Shown: one piece after another, positions 48,961-59,855 of the stretch | Numbering within the stretch: the stretch's first letter is position 1 | Layout of the letters: every line of letters begins with the position of its first letter | From: Sphingobacteriales bacterium | GTDB lineage: Bacteria; Bacteroidota; Bacteroidia; Chitinophagales; Chitinophagaceae | Assembly (NCBI GenBank): GCA_016708305.1 | Contig: JADJGB010000008.1 | Location: 434,001-498,000, forward strand | Direction of reading: 5' to 3' | Length of the DNA: 64,000 nucleotides | Position numbers and translations under genes: made by a program | The notes under the pieces: model-generated | Told to the model about the DNA's origin: nothing | Seen by the model: the letters and a program-made list of their open reading frames with translations, nothing else | Databases searched by the model: none

Positions 48961-49644
48961 CTATTCAATACTGTCAAGCAAATCAGGTCTTCTTTCTCTT
49001 GTGCGTTGCAATGATTGCTCGTAGCGCCATTCGTCAATTTTTTTATGGTTGCCGCCCATCAGTATATCTGGCACTTTCAAGCCTTCCCATTCTTCGGGCC
49101 GGGTATAAACCGGCGGTGCCAACAGATTGTCCTGAAAAGAATCGGTAAGCGCAGAGGTTTCATCGCCCAACACACCCGGGAGCAGCCTTCCGATGGCATC
49201 TACCAGAACGGCAGCTGCCAGTTCGCCGCCGCTCAACACATAATCACCTATTGAAATCTCGCGGGTAACATATTTCTGCCGAATGCGTTCATCAATGCCT
49301 TTGTAGTGTCCGCATAAGAGCAGCAAATTATTTTTAAGCGAAAGCATGTTGGCAATTTTTTGGTTAAGTGTCTTTCCGTCCGGAGTCAGATAAATAATTT
49401 CATCAAATTTTCTTGATGCAGAGAGTTCTTCGATGGCTTTGGAAAGCGGTTCGCACATCATCACCATTCCGGCGCCGCCGCCGTATTGATAATCGTCCAC
49501 CTGGCCATATTCATTAACCGCCCATTTGCGTAAATGATGCACTTCCACCGAAAGCAAATTTTTTTCCTGAGCACGTTTCATAATACTGTGCTCAAAAGGG
49601 CTTTTTAATAATTCAGGTTGAATGGTAATGATATCTATGTTCAT
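48961..49644 (-). CDS. trmD: tRNA (guanine-N1-)-methyltransferase
   Basis: Methylates G37 of tRNAs. 227 residues, the usual length. The knot motifs are [25 protein letters not shown] and [17 protein letters not shown], and the C-terminal region has [15 protein letters not shown] -7 like TAACTTCG (49649-49656 on the minus strand) lies four bases upstream of the ATG. Confidence 0.97.
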   Translation of the reverse strand: MNIDIITIQPELLKSPFEHSIMKRAQEKNLLSVEVHHLRKWAVNEYGQVDDYQYGGGAGMVMMCEPLSKAIEELSASRKFDEIIYLTPDGKTLNQKIANMLSLKNNLLLLCGHYKGIDERIRQKYVTREISIGDYVLSGGELAAAVLVDAIGRLLPGVLGDETSALTDSFQDNLLAPPVYTRPEEWEGLKVPDILMGGNHKKIDEWRYEQSLQRTRERRPDLLDSIE

Positions 49645-49698
49645 GCAACGAAGTTACGTAGCTTTCATTTTTTTTGGTTACCGACCTTGCTTCAAAGG

Positions 49699-50085
49699 CT
49701 ACTCGTCGTCAAAAAAATCGTCCAGTTCTCTTCGCTCCTTTTTGGTGGGGCGGCCTATTTTACTTAATCGCTTACCGGTATGGAATGCTGAAGCCTGATA
49801 TTCAAGGCGCTCCAGTTCTTCGGGAGGAGTGAGGTCGATATAAAAATTTACGGCTTCAGAATATTTCAAGCGATTTTGCAAGAGGCCTGTTACTTTTATT
49901 TTCCATCTTCTGCCTTCGGCGCGTACGTCATAAATATCACCCAGATGTACATTTTTTCCGGGCTTGGCGGCTTCATCCTCATATTTCACTTTTCCGTTGT
50001 TGCAGGCATCAGAAGCCAGACTGCGGGTTTTAAAAAGTCTGATGTTCCAAAGATATTTGTCGAGACGGAGTTTATCGGTTTTCAT
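49699..50085 (-). CDS. S4-domain RNA-binding protein (Hsp15-like)
   Basis: 128 residues. LRLDKYLWNIRLFKTRSLAS starts an S4 domain; GRRWKIKVTGLL and a basic-acidic C-terminus (KKERRELDDFF) follow. Hsp15 relatives bind 23S rRNA on stalled 50S subunits. Its ATG shares a base with the stop codon of the upstream HTH gene (TAATG), so the two are coupled. Confidence 0.88.
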   Translation of the reverse strand: MKTDKLRLDKYLWNIRLFKTRSLASDACNNGKVKYEDEAAKPGKNVHLGDIYDVRAEGRRWKIKVTGLLQNRLKYSEAVNFYIDLTPPEELERLEYQASAFHTGKRLSKIGRPTKKERRELDDFFDDE

Positions 50086-50285
50086 TAATCATCATTTTCA
50101 AGAAAAAATAATTCTTCAACTTTTTTATTTAGCGCTTTCGCCAATTTTAGTGCCAGAATGATTGTAGGTGTGTATTTTTTAGTTTCAATAGCTATAATTG
50201 ATTGACGAGAAACTCCGACTATATCTGCCAGTTGAATTTGCGTCAATTCATTTTTTGTTCTTTCCTCTCTTAAAATATTTCTCAT
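50085..50285 (-). CDS. XRE-family HTH regulator
   Basis: 66 residues forming one helix-turn-helix: REERTKNELTQIQLADIVGV with SRQSIIAIETKKYTPTI, then ALKLAKALNKKVEELFFLE. The type resembles small YgzD-like regulators beside membrane proteins. Start overlaps the end of the membrane-protein gene by 4 bp and its stop overlaps the S4-protein ATG. Probably autoregulatory. Confidence 0.88.
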   Translation of the reverse strand: MRNILREERTKNELTQIQLADIVGVSRQSIIAIETKKYTPTIILALKLAKALNKKVEELFFLENDD

Positions 50286-50705
50286 CCTTTTAATTTATTG
50301 GTCCTTTGGATTGTGTATCGAAATCGAACAATGTAAAATAAGTAATAAAAAAATATACAACCTATATAGTAAAGCATTTGACTATCAATTCTCATTGGAA
50401 TTTTAGCGAACCCTATAAGAAAAAATCCAATAATTATTAAAAAACACTGAATAATTGATGCTAACTGAAAAGTTTCCAATCTTATCAAAGAAATGTATTC
50501 ATCTTCTATTTTTTCTCTGGCAAAAACTGTAAAGAAAAATCCAAAAACAAACATACATGCTGAAATGGTTAATATCAAAGCTTTTAGATTTAGAAAATGC
50601 TGTAGAAAATGGCCTTTTTGAATAATACTCCATAATATAATTCCCAGGAGCAATTATGTAACCTATCCATTTAAATTGATGTGGAAGCAAAAATTTGGAA
50701 CGCAT
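50282..50705 (-). pseudogene. Small membrane protein partnered with HTH, one frameshift
   Basis: About 140 residues when joined: MRSKFLLPHQFKWIGYI, then LLLGIILWSII and helices at about 45-68, 85-103 and 110-127. The frame breaks at AA read on the coding strand (50655-50656, one base extra). It is unrecognised as a family. The four-helix layout with a small HTH gene overlapping its 3' end mirrors the DUF2975 module at 43 kb. Confidence 0.65.
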
Positions 50706-50786
50706 AACTATAATTTTTTTCAAAAATAAAAAGAATTTTATAATGTAAAGCGTGCTTTACATTTTTTTAATCTTTTCTTTACAAAA

Positions 50787-50813
50787 AAAATCGCCGTATC
50801 AAACGGCGATTTT
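50787..50813. terminator. Bidirectional intrinsic terminator
   Basis: AAAATCGCCG (50787-50796) pairs with CGGCGATTTT (50804-50813) over a 7-base loop, with T/A runs on both sides. It lies just beyond the 3' end of the M20 peptidase gene (stop at 50840, minus strand), which it should terminate; it also precedes the HTH-membrane operon. Confidence 0.85.
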
Positions 50814-50839
50814 TAATTTTGGAAATAGTTATTTTGAAG

Positions 50840-52203
50840 TTATTCCGCAAAAAACTTATGGAAATAAGGAATGGTTTCTATCCCTTTGAAATAATTTTCG
50901 ATGTTATATTTCTCATTTGGACTGTGCAGGCCATCGCTGTCTAAGCCAAAGCCCATGAATATGATTTTGATCCCCAATTCTTTTTCCAAAGTATTGCATA
51001 TTGGAATACTGCCGCCGCTGCGTACCGGAATGACTTCTTTTCCAAATGTGGTTTCCAAGGCTTTGCTGGCTGAAATATACCCTTTGCTGGTAATGGGTGT
51101 AACATAAGGCTCGCCGCCATGATGCTCAAATGCCCTTACGGTCACACAGGAAGGACCTGCATTATTGAAATAATCTAATAACAACTTTGTCATTTTTTCA
51201 CTGTTTTGGCTGGGTACAAGGCGTGCCGAAATCTTGGCACTCGCTTTTGCCGGCAATACGGTTTTGGAGCCTTCGCCCTGATAACCGCCCCAGATACCGT
51301 TGAGTTCTAATGTAGGACGAATGCCGGTTCTTTCGTAAGTGGTGAAGCCTTTTTCGCCCCATAGTTCTTTTACTCCTATATCACTCTTGTATTCTTTTTC
51401 ATTGAACGGCGCTTTATTGATTAATGCTCTTTCCTCTTCGGAGGTAATGTCCGCATCATCATAAAATCCGGGAATGGTTACATGATTATTTTCATCGTGG
51501 CATGCAGCAATCATTTTTGACAATACCACAATCGGATTAGCAACGGCACCACCATAAATACCACTGTGTAAGTCGCGATTGGCGGCAGTTACTTCCACTT
51601 CGATATAGCTAAGTCCACGCACACCGGTATCGAGAGAGGGTGTGTCCATACTCAGCAAAGAGCTGTCGCTGATGAGAATAACGTCTGCTTTCAGCAATTC
51701 TTTATTGGCAGCTACAAATTTGCCCAGATTGGAGGAGCCTACTTCTTCTTCGCCTTCAATTATGAATTTGATATTGGTAATCATGGTATTGGTGTTTGCC
51801 ATTATTTCCATTGCTTTTACGTGCATGTAAAACTGGCCTTTGTCGTCCGCACTGCCACGCGCAAAAACTTTACCGTCGATTATAGTCGGTTCAAACGGAG
51901 GGGTTTTCCATTCTTCCAATGGTTCCACGGGCTGCACATCGTAGTGACCATAAACCAATACTGTAGGTTTGGCCGGATCAACAATTTTTCTCCGTAAACA
52001 ACAGGGTGTCCGCCAGTTTCCATTACTTCGGCCTTGCCGCAGCCGGTAGCTAAAAGTGATGCTTTTACTGCTTCGGCACACTTATACATATCTTCTTTAT
52101 GTTCGCTTCTGGCGCTGATTGATGGAATACGGAGTAAATCCATCATTTCGTTTAGGAATCTTTCTTTGTGTTGCTCCTGGTAATCTTTCCAAATTTGTGA
52201 CAT
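50840..52203 (-). pseudogene. M20 family dipeptidase, one frameshift
   Basis: About 455 residues when joined from ATG 52201-52203 (MSQIWKDYQEQ). Metallopeptidase motifs: YGHYDVQPV (His, Asp), ARGSADDKGQF (second metal Asp), IEGEEEVGS (catalytic Glu), and GGSIPICNT / GLHSPNEKY at the end. The frame breaks at ttttt 51985-51989: GEKLL in one frame, KIVDPAKPTVLVYGHYD in the other (one A missing on the coding strand). Cuts dipeptides or acyl-amino acids in the cytoplasm; specificity not predictable. Confidence 0.85.
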
Positions 52204-52380
52204 ATAGCATGAATTTTTTGTTCCCACGAAGGTATGAAAAACAGTTCAAGGTTCAGAAAAGAAAAAGGAGAGGCCGGTTAAGGTTCTCTCTCCTGTTCTC
52301 TTGTTGCTGTCTAAAGATTTGGCCGGATAGTTATTATTAGCTTAGTACCCGGACTTGGTTATTGTTTGATCGCTTTCATT

Positions 52381-53736
52381 TTATTGCTTAATAAATTCTA
52401 CTCTTCGATTGTTGGCCTTTCCTTCGGGTGTAGTATTAAGACTAACAGGCTGCGATTCTCCCATTCCATCGGTTGTTATCATTTTTTCGCTGATGCCAAA
52501 CTGAGAAGACAATGCTTTTTTAACGGATTCAGCCCTTTTTTTGGATAAGGCGAGATTGGAAGCATCATCTCCATCACTATCGGTGTGGCCTACGATTTTT
52601 ACTTTTATGTCTTCATTTTCGGTCAAAACATTGGCAATATCTTTTAGTACGCCGTAGCTTGAAGGCTTTATTTTATCGCTGTTTACATCAAAGAGGATAC
52701 CGGTGGTTACAAATTTTCCTTCTGTTATCAGTTTATTGCGTGTGTCCGGCGCTCCTACTGCTACTCTGAGGTTACTGATAAAAAACGCCTGATCTTCTTT
52801 TTCAGAGCCATTATTTCTAAAATATAAGGAATTGACCTTTGATCCATCGGGGAATGCACGAGGGATATCCCAGATTTTTTGTTCATCAATATACACTCTG
52901 ATGCGGCTTTTTTGCCTCCAGATACTCACATGTACATTTGTTTTGCTGCCTTTGGTGACAAATGCACTTTGTTCGTCTTCGCTATCTAAAATTTGATTGC
53001 CATGTCCAAAGCTTTCAAGTAGTGTCATTCCTCTGTTACCGCCGGCACCGGTTGGGTGAAAACCGACTTCAAGGGTGTTTTTGGTATCTGATTTCCGACC
53101 AAATTTATTAAATAATGACCATTTTATCCCGACATTAGGTTCGTTTGTAAAACCAACAATCAGAAACCCATTATAAAAACTAAACTCCGGTGTGCTTGAA
53201 AGGTCAAATTCAACTGTGAAATTTTCGGGTAAGGATTTAATGAATTCGGGATAAAAAACTGTTTGCTTTAGAGTTTTTAAAAACTTAGAACTATAATTAT
53301 TCAGTTTTACTAATTCTCCGGAGCCATTAGTATTCCATTTAGCCGGAAAATCGCCCAAAGCATCCTGGCTAAAGTCTTCAAATGCAATTACTTTTTCTCC
53401 CGGAACAAAATCAAACTTACCATAACTTGAAAAGGAAGGAGTATTTGAACCTCCATTACTTTTTTCAACTACATCCTCATCGTTCTGATTCCGATCACCA
53501 CCATTCTTTTTTGACTTATTGGTACTTCCTTTTTCAGATGATGAATTTTTGTCTTTTTTAATTGCATTTTCAATACCTTCTTCAGCTTTATCCATTCCCT
53601 TGTTGATGCCTCTGTCAATTTGCCTGTTCACCCTGTTTTCTGCAGCCCGCCTGGCAGCTCTGCCGGGGTCAATAATTTGAGCATTTATTCCCCAGATAAA
53701 CAATAGCAATAATGTTAATATAAATAGTCTTTTCAT
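52381..53736 (-). CDS. OmpA-family outer-membrane protein
   Basis: 451 residues from ATG 53734-53736 (an in-frame ATG at 53772 lies outside the signal). Signal peptide MKRLFILTLLLLFIWGINAQ, then a Lys/Glu/Asn-rich linker, a beta-rich central domain (about 110-330) with no clear match, and a C-terminal OmpA domain: VKIVGHTDSDGDDASNLALS, KRAESVKKAL, and NRRVEFIKQ, which binds peptidoglycan. The central part resembles a lectin-like sandwich (weak impression). The gene stands alone. Confidence 0.88.
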   Translation of the reverse strand: MKRLFILTLLLLFIWGINAQIIDPGRAARRAAENRVNRQIDRGINKGMDKAEEGIENAIKKDKNSSSEKGSTNKSKKNGGDRNQNDEDVVEKSNGGSNTPSFSSYGKFDFVPGEKVIAFEDFSQDALGDFPAKWNTNGSGELVKLNNYSSKFLKTLKQTVFYPEFIKSLPENFTVEFDLSSTPEFSFYNGFLIVGFTNEPNVGIKWSLFNKFGRKSDTKNTLEVGFHPTGAGGNRGMTLLESFGHGNQILDSEDEQSAFVTKGSKTNVHVSIWRQKSRIRVYIDEQKIWDIPRAFPDGSKVNSLYFRNNGSEKEDQAFFISNLRVAVGAPDTRNKLITEGKFVTTGILFDVNSDKIKPSSYGVLKDIANVLTENEDIKVKIVGHTDSDGDDASNLALSKKRAESVKKALSSQFGISEKMITTDGMGESQPVSLNTTPEGKANNRRVEFIKQ

Positions 53737-53892
53737 GCTTAAAATTTTGCCTTTCTTGAAAAAATAGTGCATTCTAAGTAATCGCTAGTTGAATTAATCT
53801 ATTCAAATGTAAGACAAGTTGAAGCACAGAGTGTCCATATACCGCAAATTAGGGATGCATAAAAACAAAACTATTATTGGCAATGATTGGAA

Positions 53893-56115
53893 TTATTTTC
53901 TACCCCAGAAATGTAACTGATTGATATTGTTTAAGTTAACTGGACTGACTAAAAAATCTGTAATACCATTTTTGTATAGCGTTATTTCCTCATATTCCCT
54001 GAGGTTTAGCCTGATAAACCCATTTTCTATTGGTTCAATTGTTGCATTTGCATTGCTTGTTTTCAAATTTCCTTTTATCCCCGGGTTAATAATGCAGGGT
54101 TGCCCTGCAAGGCTTTTAATGCGTACCCACTCGGTTTCTCCGTCTTTTCGCGAAGCAGAAATCAAAAAAGCGCCTTCTGCTCTCAGGTTTTCAAAAGCCA
54201 CATCTTTCCAGATGTCCGGTATGGCGGGGAAAACTCTGATTTTACCACTCCAGCTTTGCAATAGCAAGTCCTGTATGGAAACTGCCGCAGCCAGAGGTGT
54301 TTCTATAACCGGTCCTGTTTCTAAATACATGGTATTGCTTTTCACATATCTGTCAAGAAGTTGATTCAGATAGTCCACTGCTTTTTGGCCTTCGCCCATT
54401 GTGGCATAGATGGATGCGCCACCGGTAAAGGAATAGCCCTGTAAAGCGCCCTTGAAACTATGCCAGTGATTCAGCGACTTAAGTATCAATGCCCTGTTTT
54501 CGGGTTGATCCCAGTTCATGGTGTAGAGCGGATATACCATCAGAATATGCGAGTAATGCCTGTGCGATTGATTGAAGGCCACATCTCTACCAATTCTTAA
54601 CCCTATTTCATCCTGCGGATAATCTACGAGATTCATTAATATATCCTTCCATTTTGAGGAGAGCGGATCTAATGGCGCTATATCTAATAAAGTCTGACAT
54701 CCCCATCTCAATAACGAGAGGTCGTAATTGCAATCGCGGGTAACACCGCCGGGGTATTCAGGAGAATAGGAATAGGGTAGGTGCCATTTGCCGTCATTTT
54801 CCTTGTAAACTAATTGAAGGTAATAGTTGATGCTTTGTTTGAGCAATGGAATCAGTTGTTTTTTGATCTGCGGATCCATTGTATAGCGATAATGCAGCCA
54901 GTAGTTGTGCAGCAGCCAGGTAAGATTGCCTAATTCCAATTGGGCATCAGTGGCAGAAGTGTCTCTTTCTTTATAAACTTTTACGGGACTGTACATGTCC
55001 AACCCACCGGAACGCCCTAATGCCATTGTGTTAGTGCGGTAGGATTCGGGTACATTCAAGACCAGATTATTTCGGGCGGCATCAATCATTTGTAAAAGAC
55101 CTTTGGCAAGCGAAAGCCTGTTGGCGGCGTACATGGGTGAGTAAATGAGCTGCATATTCAGGTTGAACCAGTAAGCCGGCCAGGGAGTGTGGCGATACCA
55201 GGGACCCATCAGATCAATCGGTATTTTGCCTTCACGGGTGGCAGATGCCATCTTGTATTGCTGAATCCAATAGAACGACTCCATTCGAGCATCGGGAATA
55301 GAAATAAATGACTCAGGGTAAAACCTGTGCCACCAGTTGCGGTGCTGAACTATTTTACCGGTGAAATTCTTTTCAGAAACAGTATTGATTTGCTTTTCTG
55401 CTTTTGAAACAGAAGAACCTTGTTTTTCAATTTGAACGGTAATAAACAGGAATTCTTTTTTATCCGAAACATTTGTCTTCCAGGCAGTAGTGTAATCGCC
55501 TCCGGCCAATAATGGTTGTCGGCAAAAGAATATGTTTTTTCGCTCAAATAATTTAAGCGGAGGATTAGGACCATAACCTTCAGGAATATCAGGCATGTAT
55601 TTTACACGACTACTCACTGATTCTTCAGGTACAAACCGTAAGTTCGCTTTTTCTTTTCCTGATGATTCAGATTCAAAAACGATGATATCCGATTGGGATA
55701 AAGTTAAGGTTCGCCATTTAATGGAGCCTTCGGTAGTTATCAGTTCTCCTGTTGCCTCCGCATCCCAAAGATGTAATCTTGCGCTGTTTTTTTAAATTTT
55801 ACCGATGGGTGAAATAACAAAATGTCCGATGGGCAGTCGGGCCTTGCCGTAAAGATGTGATATTTTTTCTCTGCGATGGTCTGTAACATCAGTTCTGCCG
55901 ATTTCGAGCCTGAAGTTGTTTTCATCTGCCATGTACAGCATGGCTCCTATTGAACCGTTTCCGATGAAAACATCGTCCTCCCATCTGGTGGTCAGGGTAT
56001 CATACACCATATCATTTCGCGAAAGAAATGATGCCCAGTCGCCTACTGATGACTTCTGAGCACTTGCCATCCACCCGGTTAAAAGAAAAACCAAAAATGA
56101 AAAAAACCTGTTCAT
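53893..56115 (-). pseudogene. GH95-like glycosidase with one internal stop
   Basis: 740 codons in one frame from ATG 56115, with a signal peptide (FFSFLVFLLTGWMASAQ). The N-terminal beta domain (VFIGNGSIGAML, SHLYGKARLPIGHF) and the large (alpha/alpha)6 region with PWPAYWFNLNMQLIYSPMY, GGLDMYSPVK, YSPEYPGGVTRDCNYD, RHYSHILMVYPL and GETEWVRIKSL fit GH95 (alpha-L-fucosidase or galactosidase type). A single TAA (55792-55794, codon 108) interrupts an otherwise open frame; it sits at TTT then a run of seven A. It follows GH88 and DUF2264 in order of transcription. Confidence 0.82.
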
Positions 56116-56163
56116 ACTGAATGGTAAATGATTTATGTTTTACAGAAATACAGAAACCCTCTT

Positions 56164-57423
56164 TTAATAATCTACCTTATAATCTTTTTTCACGGGCTGA
56201 CCGCTCCATGCTTTTTTGCCGGTCCAGTCTGCAGCAGGGTCAGACCAGAAGGGATCATTTGCCGGAAGGCCCAGAGGTAAAAAACTGAGTGTGGCCATGT
56301 ATAGACTTCCTGTAGAAGTATATTGATCGGCCACCATGGGTTGATGTCCATTGAAACCTAATACTAACCAACCTTTGGCATCGAAGTTCTGATTGCCATC
56401 GTAGAGATTGTAATGCACTTTGGTTAAGGCGCAACGAACCTGAGCAGGCGACACCCACTCGGGCAACTGATGTATCAGTGCTGTTTGAGCCAACGCCTGA
56501 AATGCCGCAGAGCGATAGGTAATAGAACGACCAAAAGCAGGGAAAGAACCATCAGGTGCAATCAAGCGCTCCAGAAATTCAGAATAACGCACCATTCTTT
56601 TTACAGCCTGCTGATAAGCTGATTCTACTCCATATCCTTTCTGATTGTATTTTGTTGACGGTTTGGTCTTTAGCGAAGCCAGCAAATCAACCAGTATCGG
56701 ATGAATAACAAACGAATTATAATAATCCATACTGAACTTAGGACCGTCATTATACTGACCATCACCGGCATACCATTCCTGCATTTTGTTGATTGCGAAA
56801 TCAATTCTTGCAGGATCAAACTCTTCACCAACTGCCCTAAGGAAAGCTTCATTGATGGCAGCGAATAAGAGCCAGTTGTTATAACTGCCCGAACGATCGC
56901 GAAGTGATTTATATTCCGAAACAAATCGTTGTTTCGTAATTTCATCCAAAGGTTCCCACAAAGCCATTGGTGCCCTAAGAAAAGCATGTGCCAGAAATGC
57001 AGCATCAACAATCGGTTGATTATCTGTTCTGAAATTCAGACAGTCAGGATTTTGAGGATTTACTGCATTGGTCAGCCCTTTTATCACTGCCTCTTTGTAT
57101 TTTTTGCGTAGTAAGCTTTCGGACGTATTATCATCCGGTAATTCCAGCCAGGGAGCTATCCCGGCAAGGCAGCGGCCAACAGCTTCTAAATAGGTAACTT
57201 CCTTCACTTTTAAATAATATTGGGGGCCTACCTCAAGCGGCATATTCTGTCTGAGTGTACCATTTGCCAGATTATTGACCACCGGCCAGGAAATTTTATC
57301 GAGTGTTTTCACCCAGTAAGCCCGGTCCTGTGCACCGGTGGAAACCACAGCCGTTTTGTTTTTTTGGCCAAAAAGAAAAATCCCTAAAAATAAAGAAATG
57401 GTTAGAAATATTATTCGCTTCAA
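56164..57423 (-). CDS. Secreted DUF2264 family protein
   Basis: 419 residues with a signal peptide (IIFLTISLFLGIFLFGQ). The (alpha/alpha)-barrel-like helical repeats include PDCLNFRTDNQPIVDAAFLA, WYAGDGQYNDGPKFSMDYYN and PAFGRSITYRSAAFQALAQT, typical of DUF2264 proteins, which are found in pectin and uronic-acid loci and are thought to be glycoside hydrolases or lyase-like, without settled activity. It lies between GH88 and GH95 genes. Confidence 0.87.
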   Translation of the reverse strand: MKRIIFLTISLFLGIFLFGQKNKTAVVSTGAQDRAYWVKTLDKISWPVVNNLANGTLRQNMPLEVGPQYYLKVKEVTYLEAVGRCLAGIAPWLELPDDNTSESLLRKKYKEAVIKGLTNAVNPQNPDCLNFRTDNQPIVDAAFLAHAFLRAPMALWEPLDEITKQRFVSEYKSLRDRSGSYNNWLLFAAINEAFLRAVGEEFDPARIDFAINKMQEWYAGDGQYNDGPKFSMDYYNSFVIHPILVDLLASLKTKPSTKYNQKGYGVESAYQQAVKRMVRYSEFLERLIAPDGSFPAFGRSITYRSAAFQALAQTALIHQLPEWVSPAQVRCALTKVHYNLYDGNQNFDAKGWLVLGFNGHQPMVADQYTSTGSLYMATLSFLPLGLPANDPFWSDPAADWTGKKAWSGQPVKKDYKVDY

Positions 57424-57474
57424 AATGATTTCAATTTAAGTTATAAAATTCGCTTGCCTTCAGCCTATCACCTT

Positions 57475-58765
57475 TTATTGAATTAGCGCCTGCCCCTTAT
57501 TTATCCTATTTATTCTGATTAATGATTCAAGAAAATAATAATCGGCATACACTAATGGCACGTCAATTTCTGACTGATGCGGAATACTGCCTACACAATG
57601 CTCGATGATGAAATCACCATTGGTTCCGGGTTTGGCAAGGTAAGCAGGGCCGGCCAATGACCGAATCATTTTGATAGCAAAATTTTTATACTTTTCTGAT
57701 TCTTTTCCACCCACATAAGTACTCAATTCAAGAAGTCCGGAGGCGGTGATAGCAGCCGCAGAAGCATCACGATATTTCGTCATTACCTTGTTGGCGTAGG
57801 ATTTAACTCCGGGTGTATAGCCTGGCTCATTAGCATTGAAATCCCAGTAAGGAACGCCATCCTCCGGCAGATTTTTATTATTGATAAAATAATCTGTAAG
57901 GCCGATAGCTGTTTTTAGAAAACGAGGATCCTTGGTTTCCCGATAGGTCATGGTAAAACCATAAATTGCCCATGCCTGTCCGCGCGACCAGGTAGAACTA
58001 TCGGCGTATCCCTGTGCGGTCTCTTTGGCCACTACCTTGCCGGTAGTACTGTCATAACAAATGACGTGATAAGAACTGTAATCAGATCGAAACTGGTTTT
58101 GCATGGTTGTTTCAGCATGTTTGATGGCAATGTTTCTGTAATAGTTATCGCCGGTAATTTTTGTGGCAAAAAACAAAAGCTCCAGATTCATCATATTGTC
58201 AATAATCACCGGAAAATCGTAAGATGCATTTCCATGCCACGAGTTGAACCTGTTCCACGATTTGATGGAACCGACTGTAGCATTGTATCTGGAGCAAAGC
58301 GATTTGGCTGCATTGATCAGTATGTTTTTATACTCCGGTTTGTTGGCCAGGCGGTTAGCATTGCCATAACTGCAATACACCATAAAACCTAAATCATGGT
58401 TGCCGGTATAGTATTGAAGCGGCTCTAATTTTTCGGGTCCATTTCACGGCTTGGGCTTTTATTGAAGCGTCTTTGGTAAATTCAAAAGTGTACCAGAGAT
58501 TGCCGGGGAAGAAACCCGGCGTCCAGTCGTACATAGAGGTTGTAGCCATCTTGCCTTCTTTGTTGGTAGTGCGGGGATAGGCGCCGTTTTTTACTGAAAA
58601 TTTTACATCTGCTGTTTTCAGCATATTGTTCAGCATGGTGGTGGCATTTGAGGAATTATTTTTTATAAAGTCATCAGAAACGCCTGTTGCTGATTTTTTG
58701 GATGTTGTACATGCAACAAAAAGAAGGATAATCAGGAGTGCGATAAAATAATTTAGTCTAAACAT
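57475..58765 (-). pseudogene. GH88-type unsaturated glucuronyl hydrolase lipoprotein, one frameshift
   Basis: About 430 residues when joined. Lipoprotein signal ending LLFVACTTSK; then WTPGFFPGNLWYTFEFTKDA, GNHDLGFMVYCSYGN (first catalytic-site Asp), IIDNMMNLELL (second Asp), and DSSTWSRGQAWAIYGF. These fit GH88, which removes the unsaturated uronic acid from lyase products. The frame break is at ggg 58435-58437: TRKIRAASIL in one frame, EKLEPLQYYTGN in the other (one C too many on the coding strand). Substrate could be pectin, glycosaminoglycan or similar lyase products. Confidence 0.85.
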
Positions 58766-58904
58766 GATTAGGAGAACAAATTTAAATATGAGTTATAAAT
58801 AATATTCGGCAAAGAGCAATTCAAAAAAATAAGGCTATATCAATAGTTTTACTTTGAGCAAAGTTAAGTAAAGCCGCTTTGTGGACTATTAGATTCTGAA
58901 GTTA

Positions 58905-58937
58905 AAAAGGGGCTGCGATTTGCAAGGCCCCTTTTTT
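58905..58937. terminator. Intrinsic terminator beyond the SusD remnant
   Basis: AAAAAGGGGC (58905-58914) pairs with GCCCCTTTTTT (58927-58937) over 12 bases. It lies 37 bp downstream of the SusD stop and 140 bp before the GH88 start, with T/A runs on both sides, and would separate SusD from the GH88 operon. Confidence 0.8.
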
Positions 58938-58973
58938 GTAATTCTATTATATTTTTAAGATGAGCTATTCAAT

Positions 58974-59855
58974 CTAATAAATCCATCTCGGGGTCGGTTT
59001 GAGATTCTTATTCAACTCAATTTCTGCCTTTGGAACCGGCCTGGTGTACCAATAATCGTCAATCCATTCATAAGTGTCGCCACCTGTATTTTCAGTGCCG
59101 CCCCAAGCATGTTGTGCCACCTTTTGGTCAAACTTGGTTTCCTTTATTGTTTTCCAGCGCATTTCATCAAAGAAGTTTACGCCTTCGCCAATCAACTCAC
59201 GGCGGCGTTCATCACGCACATAATTGCGAGCTATATTTTTATCTGCAAAAGAGGATGCCATTGTAGGAATTCCTACACGGTCTCTCACTTGTTTTATTTT
59301 TTGCATGGCACCTTGAAGATCGCTGGATTCTACCATTGCTTCAGCCCACATCAGCAATACATGAGCATAACGAACAATAGGTTCGTCCACCGGATTCTGC
59401 TCACGACGTGCATACTCCAATCCTTCTCCTACAAATTTACGATAAATATATTTGAATTCTGCTTGCGCATTACAAGTACCGGAGAATATGTACTTGGGAG
59501 GTTTTTATTCAGATTAGGTTCGGCTCCTGATGGATCAACATAATATTTACCTGTAACAGGGAATCTAAAGGTGTACATGCCGTCTGCCGTAGAGTTACTG
59601 TTTACGCCTTTAAAGATGGCAAAAGGCGTAACAACATTGAATGCTAAACATGGATATCTATTGGAATATGCTGCTTTCAATCGCGCTTCATTGCCTTCAG
59701 GTAAGTACAATTCCTTTGCGTTGCTTTCCAATTTATTTAATTTGTTCAGCAACCGACTGGTTTGTTGCACCTACCGGCCATCGATAAATATAAGGAATAG
59801 GAGTTAGATTACCTTGAGAAGAATAGTTTGCATCGGAGCAAATAAAAACCACCGG
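58974..59855 (-). pseudogene. SusD/RagB C-terminal half, IS-truncated, frameshifted
   Basis: The SusD signature is clear at the C-terminus (RYAHVLLMWAEAMVESSDLQ, IKQVRDRVG, DERRRELIGEGVNFFDEMRW). Reading upstream, coding resemblance continues through two frame changes (ccgg 59479-59482; aa 59739-59740) to SDANYSSQGNLTPIPYIYR, and is lost near 59855, where IS66 DNA begins. About 290 residues of a roughly 550-residue protein remain; the signal peptide and N-terminal scaffold are gone, and no SusC gene is present. The left limit of homology is an estimate. Confidence 0.75.

Noticed and set aside
52260..52300. Terminator hairpin AGGAGAG...CTCTCCT upstream of the M20 gene
   Set aside because: Stem of 7 bp with a long loop and no T-run on either strand; too weak to annotate.
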